This document shows positions 47,859-56,023 of a stretch of DNA of 64,000 nucleotides, piece by piece. This stretch comes from Microbulbifer celer (GTDB lineage Bacteria > Pseudomonadota > Gammaproteobacteria > Pseudomonadales > Cellvibrionaceae), in the NCBI RefSeq assembly GCF_020991125.1, contig NZ_CP087715.1, forward strand, positions 62,001 through 126,000, in the 5' to 3' direction. The notes below the pieces were generated by a model, which worked only from the letters and a program-made list of their open reading frames with translations, had not been told where the DNA came from and ran no database searches. Within the stretch, counting starts at the first letter, position 1, and each line of letters starts with the position of its first letter. The position numbers were made by a program, and so were the translations under genes.

Positions 47859-50024
47859 ATGAGAAATCTTCGCAATCTGTTCACGCCATCGCTCGTAGAG
47901 CACAGGCGTACAACCCGCCGCAACACTGCCCGACTCGGCGGCAAAATACCGGCGGTGGCGCTGTCACTCGTCACTGCCCTGGGTGCATTCTCGGCCAGTG
48001 CCCAGACCCTCACTTCCAACCAGACCGGCGACCACAACGGGTATTTCTATTCGTTTTGGACCGATGCGCCCGGCACGGTGTCCATGACCCTGGGCGCCGG
48101 TGGCAATTACAGCTCCTCCTGGAGCAATACCGGTAACTGGGTAGGCGGGAAGGGCTGGAACCCGGGCGGTCGCAGGACCGTCACCTATTCCGGTACTTTC
48201 AACCCGTCCGGCAACGGATATCTCACACTCTACGGTTGGACCCGCAACCCGCTGGTGGAGTATTACATTGTGGATAACTGGGGCTCTTATCGTCCGGGGG
48301 AAAGCGGTACCTACTATGGCACCGTCAATACCGATGGCGGTACCTACGATATCTACCGCACCCAGCGGGTCAATAAGCCCTCCATCGAGGGGGACTCATC
48401 CACTTTCTACCAGTACTGGAGCGTGCGTCAGCAAAAGCGCACCGGCGGCACTATCACCACCGGCAATCATTTCGACGCCTGGGCGAGTCATGGCCTGAAT
48501 CTCGGTAGCCACGATTACATGGTGATGGCCACCGAGGGCTACCAGAGCAGCGGCAACTCCAACATCACCATCGACAGTGGCGGTAGTTCCGGTGGCGGCT
48601 CGGGAGGAAGCAGTTCCGGCAGCAATACGCCGTCCAGTACGGACATCGTGGTGCGCGCGCGGGGGGCAGCCGGTGGCGAACACATCAACCTGCTGATCGG
48701 CGGTACCGCCGTGGCGAGCTGGAACCTGACAACCAGCAATGCGGACTATACCTATTCAGGTAGCGCAGTGGGTGACGTGCAGGTGGAGTACGACAATGAC
48801 GGAGGTAGCCGGGATGTGATTCTCGACTCCGTCTACGTCAACGGTGAAACCCGCCAGGCGGAAGACATGGAGTACAACACCGCAACTTACGCAAACGGTG
48901 AATGCGGCGGCGGCTCTTATTCCGAAACCATGCACTGTAATGGGGTGATCGGGTTTGGCGGTACCGGCGACTGCTTTAGTGGCAGTTGCAGCGGTGGTGG
49001 ATCTTCCGGCGGCACCAGCAGCAGTAGTAGCAGTAGCAGCAGCTCTTCCGGTGGCGACACCTCTGGTAACATTGTGGTGCGCGCCCGCGGGACCAGTGGC
49101 AGCGAGCACATCAATCTGATTGTTGGCGGCACCGTGGTGGCCAGCTGGACGTTGAGCACCAGCGCCCAGGACTACACCTATATCGGCACTGCGTTCGGCA
49201 ATGTGGATGTGGAGTACGACAACGATGCCGACGGGCGTGATGTGATCCTGGACTATGTGCAGGTCAATGGTGAAATACGCCAGGCGGAGGACATGGACTA
49301 CAACACCGCGACCTACGGAAATGGTGAATGCGGTGGTGGCTCCTACTCCGAGACCATGCACTGCAGTGGCGTGATCGGCTTCGGGCACACCGACGACTGC
49401 TTCAGCGGCAATTGCGATTCGGTTGCTGACGGTGGTGGTAGCACTAATTGCAGCGGCTATGTGGGGATCACTTTTGACGACGGCCCCAACAGCAACACCG
49501 CAACCCTCGTCGGCCTGTTACAGCAGCACAATCTGACGCCAGTGACCTGGTTCAACTGGGGGCAGCGGGTAGACAGTAATCCCGCGTTGGTATCCCAGCA
49601 GCTGAGTGTGGGAGAGGTGCAGAATCACAGCTATACCCACCCGCATATGACCAGTTACAGCTACCAGCAGGTTTCCAGTGAGCTGAGCCAGGCCACCCAG
49701 GCCATCGTCAACGCTGGTGCACCGACGCCGACGCTGTACCGACCGCCGTATGGCGAAGTGAACAGCACTATTCAGCAAGCGGCACAGGATCTGGGGATGC
49801 GACTGGTGACCTGGGATGTGGACTCTCAGGATTGGAATAGTGCCAGCACCTCCGCCATCGTCAATGCTGCCAATCAGCTGCAGGATGGTGAGATTATTCT
49901 GATGCATGATGGATACAGTGCTACCAACAACGCAGTGGCACAGATCGCCGCCAACCTGAGTGCCCGCGGGTTGTGCCCCGGGCGGATTGATCCGGCCAGC
50001 GGCCGGGCGGTGGCTTCTTTATAA
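47859..50024 (+). CDS. GH11-CBM60-CBM60-CE4 xylanase/acetylxylan esterase
   Basis: A 721-residue secreted enzyme with two catalytic domains. A long N-terminus with a signal peptide (ending FSASAQTL) precedes GH11 (about 50-240), with nucleophile E134 ([12 protein letters not shown]) and acid/base E226 ([10 protein letters not shown]). Two CBM60-like modules follow (about 265-368 and 405-510), separated by a serine-rich linker; each shows [15 protein letters not shown]4 polysaccharide deacetylase domain (about 530-715) has the metal motif D540-D541 (TFDDGPN) and H590/H594 (NHSYTHPH). It would cut and deacetylate xylan in one step; Cellvibrio xylanases have similar make-ups. A LacI-type site overlaps its promoter. 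Confidence 0.94.
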   Translation: MRNLRNLFTPSLVEHRRTTRRNTARLGGKIPAVALSLVTALGAFSASAQTLTSNQTGDHNGYFYSFWTDAPGTVSMTLGAGGNYSSSWSNTGNWVGGKGWNPGGRRTVTYSGTFNPSGNGYLTLYGWTRNPLVEYYIVDNWGSYRPGESGTYYGTVNTDGGTYDIYRTQRVNKPSIEGDSSTFYQYWSVRQQKRTGGTITTGNHFDAWASHGLNLGSHDYMVMATEGYQSSGNSNITIDSGGSSGGGSGGSSSGSNTPSSTDIVVRARGAAGGEHINLLIGGTAVASWNLTTSNADYTYSGSAVGDVQVEYDNDGGSRDVILDSVYVNGETRQAEDMEYNTATYANGECGGGSYSETMHCNGVIGFGGTGDCFSGSCSGGGSSGGTSSSSSSSSSSSGGDTSGNIVVRARGTSGSEHINLIVGGTVVASWTLSTSAQDYTYIGTAFGNVDVEYDNDADGRDVILDYVQVNGEIRQAEDMDYNTATYGNGECGGGSYSETMHCSGVIGFGHTDDCFSGNCDSVADGGGSTNCSGYVGITFDDGPNSNTATLVGLLQQHNLTPVTWFNWGQRVDSNPALVSQQLSVGEVQNHSYTHPHMTSYSYQQVSSELSQATQAIVNAGAPTPTLYRPPYGEVNSTIQQAAQDLGMRLVTWDVDSQDWNSASTSAIVNAANQLQDGEIILMHDGYSATNNAVAQIAANLSARGLCPGRIDPASGRAVASL

Positions 50025-50041
50025 CGTCTCTTTTTTAGGCT

Positions 50042-50080
50042 TCAGCAGCATCTGCGGTGGATAAACGCAGATGCTGCTGA
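50042..50080. repeat. 15-bp perfect hairpin after the GH11-CE4 gene
   Basis: TCAGCAGCATCTGCG and CGCAGATGCTGCTGA are perfect inverted repeats with a 9-base loop. No T-run follows on either strand in the right place (a T-run precedes it on the plus strand), so it is a strong hairpin but not a textbook terminator. It may end or protect the xylanase transcript. Confidence 0.6.
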
Positions 50081-50213
50081 TTAAAGGAGATCAACTGTCG
50101 ACATACTTTGGGCTTCATCTGCTAGTCCCCCATACCTGCCGCCAGGGCGGCGCAATGCTGCTCGCAGAAAGCCGCCGCCGGATTCAGGTTTGGCGAATGG
50201 CAGTGAAACCCCA

Positions 50214-51581
50214 CTATTGGTTGAGGGCGCTCAGTTTGTACGCGTGACGGAGAAATGTAGGGTAGAGGGCCTCGCGCTGATACATATTCATGTAGAACAG
50301 AGCGATCATATTATTTTCGGGATCGATGATGTAATCCGTACCCAGCATGCCGCCCCAGGCAAAGGCGGAATTGGATACCGCCGGCACGGGTTTTTTGTGC
50401 TTGTTGTAGAGCTCGAATCCGAGTCCGAAGCGGAAGCCGTTGTCTTCATCTTGTGGTTCCGGCAGTCGGTTTACGGTGGTCATCAGGTCAATGGTTTCGG
50501 GCTTTAGGATGCGGTTGCCATTGAAGGTGCCTTTGTTGAGCAACATCTGACAGAACCTGGCGTAATCCGTAATCGGGCCATTCAGCCCGATGGCGCCTTC
50601 CGCATAGGTCTGCTGGGAGCTGACTGCCCCCTTGCTGTACACTTCCGAGCCGGCAACCAGTTTCCCGTCTACCAGGCTGTAAGGTTTTACGAAACGCTCG
50701 AATGCCTCGGGCTCGTAATACCAGTCCGTCTCTTCCATACCCAGTGGTTCAAGAACCTTCTCCCTGACATATTCCTGCAGGGGCTGACCGGAGATGCGTT
50801 CGATCATGTAGCCGAGCATATTGGTACTGACGTGGTAGTTCCATTCCGAACCGGGATCAAAACCGAGGGGGTATTTCGCCAGGTCGAGCATTTCTTCTTC
50901 CAGAAAGCGCGCCTGGTAGTTTCCGCCACCGGTATGCTGGCCACTGGGCTGGATGCTCGGTTCCTTGCCATCAAAACCCAGTGGCATGCCTGGTGTACCG
51001 CTGTCTGCCAGGCGGGCTTCGCCGGCGAGGCCCGCGTTCAGTCCGGAGGTGTGGGCCATCAGGTGCACAAAGGTCATAGGACTGGTAGCGGGGCGCGTCT
51101 CGTAGCTGCCGTCCTCATTGATGGCGGTGATGACTTCATCGGAGATGTCGGGAAAATATTTCGACACCGGATCGTTGATGTCCACCAGCCCCTGTTCCAC
51201 CAGAGTCATGAAGGCAACCGTGGTGATGGCTTTGGTCTGGGAAAACAGTACGTAGTAATCCTCCACTGAAGCGGGGATACGGTTTTCTCTGTCTTTCCAG
51301 CCGTACGCTTCGGAATACAGCACTTCGCCATCGACGGCCACGAAGGCGGCCACGCTGCTGACTTTTTCTTCGTCCACATAGCTTTGCAGCAGCGCGTTGA
51401 TCTCGCTAATCGCCGAAGCTTCCGCTTTTTGCAGGTTGTCCCGGTAAACGAACTGTTGTGGTGTTTCGGGTTGTGGCAGCCCTTGTTTCTGTGCCGCTTC
51501 CGCGGCATGCATGGCGATCGCGGATGCGACCAGGAGGGACGTGGCTGCGATTTTTATCTTTCGCAATTTCATGAGTCTCAC
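50214..51581 (-). CDS. Class C beta-lactamase-family serine hydrolase (family VIII esterase type)
   Basis: A 455-residue secreted protein with a signal peptide (ending MHAAEAAQ). The SxxK nucleophile motif is S114-K117 (LFSQTKAITT). The usual YxN motif is changed: the aligned region is WNYHVSTNMLGYM. Such proteins are esterases, peptidases or beta-lactamase relatives; family VIII carboxylesterases have this length and the SxxK-plus-tyrosine arrangement. The locus suggests an ester on a plant polysaccharide, but the sequence does not prove it. Only 63 bp separate it from the large GH43 gene upstream on the same strand, so they are probably co-transcribed. Confidence 0.82.
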   Translation of the reverse strand: MRLMKLRKIKIAATSLLVASAIAMHAAEAAQKQGLPQPETPQQFVYRDNLQKAEASAISEINALLQSYVDEEKVSSVAAFVAVDGEVLYSEAYGWKDRENRIPASVEDYYVLFSQTKAITTVAFMTLVEQGLVDINDPVSKYFPDISDEVITAINEDGSYETRPATSPMTFVHLMAHTSGLNAGLAGEARLADSGTPGMPLGFDGKEPSIQPSGQHTGGGNYQARFLEEEMLDLAKYPLGFDPGSEWNYHVSTNMLGYMIERISGQPLQEYVREKVLEPLGMEETDWYYEPEAFERFVKPYSLVDGKLVAGSEVYSKGAVSSQQTYAEGAIGLNGPITDYARFCQMLLNKGTFNGNRILKPETIDLMTTVNRLPEPQDEDNGFRFGLGFELYNKHKKPVPAVSNSAFAWGGMLGTDYIIDPENNMIALFYMNMYQREALYPTFLRHAYKLSALNQ

Positions 51582-51644
51582 AGTTCCGGTTGGTTCACAG
51601 TAAAGGGGCGCTGCTGAAATCGCCCCTTTCGAGCTAGGTGCAGT

Positions 51645-54600
51645 TTACTGTTCGCTGAGCAGTTCCGCTTGGTACAGTTTCAGTATGTCCGATGCGGGTA
51701 TCGGGTCCGCATACACCTTCAGTTCGTCCATCATGCCGGCGAAGGGGGTGTCCCAGAAGTTTACGCCGAGAGCGAAGTGACGCACTGTAGCGGGACCAAA
51801 TACATCCGGGAAATTACTGCCGCTGAAGGTCTGCTCGCCGTTGATGTACACCCTGACCTCTCCGCTGTTCACGGTTACGGCCAACTGGCTCCAGGTATCC
51901 CGGGGAATCTGGGTGCCGGTGTTGGCATCGAACCAGGTTTCACCGGACCACAGCATGGTGTCGTCGCCAAAGCCGTTGGGCAACAGGCTGATCCAGCTGG
52001 TATTGGAAGCCCAACCGAAGAAGCTGGTGGTATAGGCGTTCAGTGCAGACGGGCTCAGCCACAGGCTGAAGCTGTAGGTGTGATCCTCGATCAGGTTATC
52101 GGGCAGTACCACGCCGGATGCACCATCAAATACCGCGGCCTGGCCGACGACACCTTTGGTATAGGTGATATCGCCTCCCGCCTCTTCGACGCGGGAACCC
52201 ACCACTGTACCGGCACCGAAATTGCCGGTTGTGTCATCCAGGGTGTGCTCAAAGCCGAAGTGGGCAACGGGGTCCGGCAGGCCGGTGGACTTCACGGTGG
52301 CACTGAAGGTTTTTACTTCCTGGGCACCATTCAGTGTCAGTGTTGCGGTCAGGTTGACTTCTGCATCCGTACCTTCCGGGCGGGTGACGACGCCGGAATC
52401 GCCTGCCACCTCGACGGCGGCCGGGTTGTCGGAAATCCAGCTGATCGCGGCCGCATAGGGGCCGGTTACCGGAAGCTCGATATCTTCAACCACGGCAGAC
52501 AGATCCCCGAGGTCGAGGAGTGCGGCGGCGGACGCCAGTAACTCGGCATCGGTTTTGTGGTCGACATCCAGGAGCCGGATTTCTTCAGCGGTGAGTGCGG
52601 CTTCGTAAATCTTCAGCTCGTCGATCAGGCCGTTGAACGCCGCGTCCCAGTGGTTGACTCCCAGCGCGAATGTGCCGCTGCTTTCTGTGAAAAAGTCCTC
52701 CACGGTACCAGCGGAAAATTTCTGTTCGCCGTTCAGGTAGACATTCACCAGCCCGTTATCCACGGCGAAGGCCATGTGTGTCCACTCGCCTTCGGGAATC
52801 TGTTCGCCAGCGGTCCCGTCGAGGTAGGCTCCATCATTGTTGCTCCACAGCATGGTGTTGCCATCCCAGCTCTGTGGAACGAAGCTCAGCCAGCGATTGG
52901 AGGGCGTCTCCTTGTTGTCATCGGTCTGCTCGTTCACGGTGCCGAAAAATGCGGGGGTGAACTGCGTTAAGGCTGTCGGGTTGGCCCAGAAAGATACTGT
53001 GTACTCGTAGCTGTCGATCAGCCCGTCCGGAAGTCTTACCCCACTGCTGCCGTCCAGTTGCAATGCCTGGCCGTTGTTTCCGGTGGTAAATGTGACGCTG
53101 CTGCCTGTATCCAGGAGGGTGCTGCCGGTTGCGGTGCCTGCAGCAAAGCGTCCGGCGGATTCCGTCAGATCATCTTCAAACGGATACCAGGCCGTGCGGT
53201 TATAGGGCTGGCGCTCCGGTACGGTAACGGTGAAGTTGGTGCTGGTGGTAATCCCATTCAGCGCGATATGGGCGGTGAGGGTTACCGTCTGATCACCTTC
53301 GCCCACGTTCGGCCGGATAACCTGACCATCGGGTTTGATCACCGGCTCGTTACTGCTGGTCCACTGGATGGTCGCACCGCGGGTGCCGCGGGTGGGCAGG
53401 TCGATCCAGCTGGCGGTGGTGGAGGTGGGCAGACGCAAGTCAGCCGTGATGGCGGTTACCGTATCGGCGTTGTTCTGGTTATCCATCTTCAGGCCCCAGA
53501 TCGATTGGCCATTGCCGGAAACCGCAGTAAATACCGGCACCAGTTTCTGCGCTTGGGCGTTCCACTGCCATTGGGTAACGCCTTCGTACACCACGGTTTC
53601 GCCATCGATTTCCAGGGTGAACTGGATCTGCGCCGGGTTCTCCACATCGTGGACATATTTCCCGGTTACCTCGCCGCTCACGCTGCCGTCGTCGTTCAGG
53701 GTGACGTAAAGGGTCGGCTTGGCGGTGCGGTTGATATCTTTGCCGTGGTTGATGAACTTGTAGGTGCCGTTCAGGTCGTTACTGTCGACAATATTGTCAC
53801 CTTCGATGGGCGCGTAGCGCTGTGGTGAAGCCACCAGCCAGCCGTCGGCATTGACGTACATCTCGTGTACCCGCACCGAGTGGGCTTCACCGCGATTGGG
53901 GAAGCGGGTGTGGGTAATCAGCAGGTGCTTGCCGGTTTCCTCATCGTAGTAGGCCGAGTTGTGACCCGGTGCCACATAACCACGGCTGCCGTCGGTGTCG
54001 CCCACATCGGAGGCAAACTCGAAGCCGCCCATCATCTTCACACCGTAGGGCGCGATGCTCTCCCAGTTGCCACGGGCTGCGGCCATATCATTGCCTTGGG
54101 CATCCAGAAATGGACCATCGGGGTTTCTAGAACGGGCGATGCGGATGTTGTAGCCATCGGTGGATACATAACCGCCAAAGGACATGAACAGGTAGTAGTA
54201 GTCACTCTCCGGGCTGTACAGCATGTAGGTGCCTTCAATGGCACTGTGGTCACCGCCGGTGAGGTGTTTGCCGAAGCCCTGACCGGGCAGCGGTTTGCCG
54301 GTGGTTTCATCCATTTCCAGGATAAAAATACCACCGGAGTAGGAGCCGTAGGTCATCCACAGCTTACCGTCCTTGTCGTAGAAGACGTCGGGGTCGATGG
54401 CGTTGGGATGGATCCATGGATCGTAATCACTTTCGGTAAAGCCCTCGGGACCGTAACCCGCGGCCATTTCTTCCGCGGTCATGCCGGAACGCATGAAAAT
54501 ACCCAGATCGGTATAGGGGCCTTCGATACTGTCGGAAACCGCTACGCCCAGGTAGGAACGGGGCGCCGAACACTCACCGCCATCTTCTTCGGTCGTGGCT

Positions 54601-55145
54601 TCAGGGTTGGCGCAGTGGTTGTAGTAGAAGTAGTACCTGCCATCGTTCATCTGGATGACATCCGCTGCCCAGCTCCCCTCAAAGCCGCCGACCCACTCAA
54701 TACCCTCCGAAAGTTCGCTGGCCAGAGTGTTGAACAGCGGGCTGGCATTCAGCGCTTCAGAGGTTGTGCCGCCTTGCGACACCGTCTCCCACGTCATCAG
54801 GTCCGTGGACTTGGCCGCGGCCAGGTGCGAGCCGAAAACGTAAAAGGTGCCATCGTTGTCGCGGATCACCGATGGGTCGTGTACGCCCATATCGTTGAAT
54901 TGGATGGTGCCGGCGTCGGCTGTGGGATTGTCGGTATCCGGGATCTTCTCCCGTTCCGGTTCGGGTTCCGGTTCGGGTTCCGGTTCGGGTTCCGGTTCGG
55001 GTTCCGGTTCGGGTTCCGGTTCGGGGGTGGGCGTGACTATAGATTCATTATTTCCGCCGTCTGATCCGGAATCAAAGCACCCGGAGGCAGAAACTAGAGT
55101 CGATAGGATGATGGCCAGGCAACTGGCCCGGTTGATGGCGTCCAT
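51645..55145 (-). CDS. Giant GH43 arabinanase-like lipoprotein with Ig-like and LamG domains
   Basis: A 1166-residue protein. A lipobox SASGC (Cys about residue 23, Phe at +2) is followed by a Glu-Pro repeat linker (about 40-66) that holds the enzyme away from the membrane. GH43 occupies about 75-440 (GVHDPSVIR, SWAADVIQ, NAIDPDVFYDKDGKLWMTYGS, APGHNSAYY), with an extra beta domain to about 560 as in two-domain endo-arabinanases of the Bacillus Abn2 type. Then come an atrophied Ig-like domain (565-645), LamG (655-840), a second Ig-like (860-945) and a second LamG (950-1145). It probably binds and cuts arabinan at the cell surface. It is divergent from a TonB receptor gene. Confidence 0.9.
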   Translation of the reverse strand: MDAINRASCLAIILSTLVSASGCFDSGSDGGNNESIVTPTPEPEPEPEPEPEPEPEPEPEPEPEREKIPDTDNPTADAGTIQFNDMGVHDPSVIRDNDGTFYVFGSHLAAAKSTDLMTWETVSQGGTTSEALNASPLFNTLASELSEGIEWVGGFEGSWAADVIQMNDGRYYFYYNHCANPEATTEEDGGECSAPRSYLGVAVSDSIEGPYTDLGIFMRSGMTAEEMAAGYGPEGFTESDYDPWIHPNAIDPDVFYDKDGKLWMTYGSYSGGIFILEMDETTGKPLPGQGFGKHLTGGDHSAIEGTYMLYSPESDYYYLFMSFGGYVSTDGYNIRIARSRNPDGPFLDAQGNDMAAARGNWESIAPYGVKMMGGFEFASDVGDTDGSRGYVAPGHNSAYYDEETGKHLLITHTRFPNRGEAHSVRVHEMYVNADGWLVASPQRYAPIEGDNIVDSNDLNGTYKFINHGKDINRTAKPTLYVTLNDDGSVSGEVTGKYVHDVENPAQIQFTLEIDGETVVYEGVTQWQWNAQAQKLVPVFTAVSGNGQSIWGLKMDNQNNADTVTAITADLRLPTSTTASWIDLPTRGTRGATIQWTSSNEPVIKPDGQVIRPNVGEGDQTVTLTAHIALNGITTSTNFTVTVPERQPYNRTAWYPFEDDLTESAGRFAAGTATGSTLLDTGSSVTFTTGNNGQALQLDGSSGVRLPDGLIDSYEYTVSFWANPTALTQFTPAFFGTVNEQTDDNKETPSNRWLSFVPQSWDGNTMLWSNNDGAYLDGTAGEQIPEGEWTHMAFAVDNGLVNVYLNGEQKFSAGTVEDFFTESSGTFALGVNHWDAAFNGLIDELKIYEAALTAEEIRLLDVDHKTDAELLASAAALLDLGDLSAVVEDIELPVTGPYAAAISWISDNPAAVEVAGDSGVVTRPEGTDAEVNLTATLTLNGAQEVKTFSATVKSTGLPDPVAHFGFEHTLDDTTGNFGAGTVVGSRVEEAGGDITYTKGVVGQAAVFDGASGVVLPDNLIEDHTYSFSLWLSPSALNAYTTSFFGWASNTSWISLLPNGFGDDTMLWSGETWFDANTGTQIPRDTWSQLAVTVNSGEVRVYINGEQTFSGSNFPDVFGPATVRHFALGVNFWDTPFAGMMDELKVYADPIPASDILKLYQAELLSEQ
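54953..55025. repeat. 12-bp tandem repeat encoding the Glu-Pro linker
   Basis: About six copies of GGTTCGGGTTCC in tandem within the GH43-LamG gene. On the minus strand they encode alternating Glu and Pro. Unit slippage by 6 or 12 bp would keep the frame and change only linker length. Confidence 0.85.
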
Positions 55146-56023
55146 AGGGAATCCCTTTTGTATTTATTATCTGGAGTCTTCTCTCAGCTTTGTATCCCGC
55201 CCATTTGCGTTCGATGCCACTGTACGCTCTGGGCCCGGTCCCGGTGGCAGCGCTGCCTCCATTTTCCGGCCAAGGGGCTCGCAATCCTGCCAATAGGTTT
55301 ATCGTATTACAATAATATTTTGACCTGTAGGGATTCACTTTGCGTGAAACTTACTGCTGCCCGCAAAAGGTTTTGGCTGGAAATTCAACGAAATTGTGGC
55401 TTAATTGACCATATTTGGACGAATTATGCGTCAATTGTCGATTGACGGTCTGTAAGTGAACCCGAATGAAGGCGATTGAGGGATATGTGGCGGGGAGTGG
55501 ATGTAGTGCCTATTTTCGTGGTGTTTTTTGCTCTAATCGTCATTTTGTATAATAAAAAGCGTATAAACCGCGTTGACGAGTTCAAAATATGCGGATAGCA
55601 TGGCAAATAGTAATACAAATAGCGGTGAAAATCACCGAACTATAAGCAGAGTGCAAGCCGGTACTGCCGAGACGAGCACCAAATAATAAGAGAGTCGAGG
55701 TCCAGCGATGAGCGAGAGACGACTTCCCCGTTTATCCCTCAGCCGTCGGCACGCCGTGTCGTCAGCGTACCCCTCATGTCTGCCTGAGCGGCTCTCATCT
55801 GCCCGAAACCGAAATGGGGTTCGTGTTCATAGATCACTACCAGTCCCCTGAAGCCTTCAATCTGATTGATGGAGCAGCTGCGGTCACACAGTGATCGGAT
55901 CTGTTGTTCTTACGGATGGTTGGCAGTAACCCGCGCAAATGTTTGTGCGGAAAGGCCGGGAGCGGTGAATACACCCTCCGGAATTCGGCAACACAATAAA
56001 AAACTCCAGATGGGAGAGACAAT
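55146..56023. other. Divergent intergenic region, GH43-LamG / TonB receptor
   Basis: An 878-bp stretch that must hold two divergent promoters. AT-rich dyad TATTA-caa-TAATA at 55305-55317 lies near the GH43 side. A small frame, 55708-55851 (47 codons, ATG preceded by GAGG), is visible but resembles nothing I know. No other coding potential stands out. The length leaves room for a leader RNA or small RNA, which I cannot identify. Confidence 0.5.

Noticed and set aside
54953..55025. Short regular repeats considered as a CRISPR array
   Set aside because: Units are 12 bp, contiguous without spacers, and in frame inside a protein linker.
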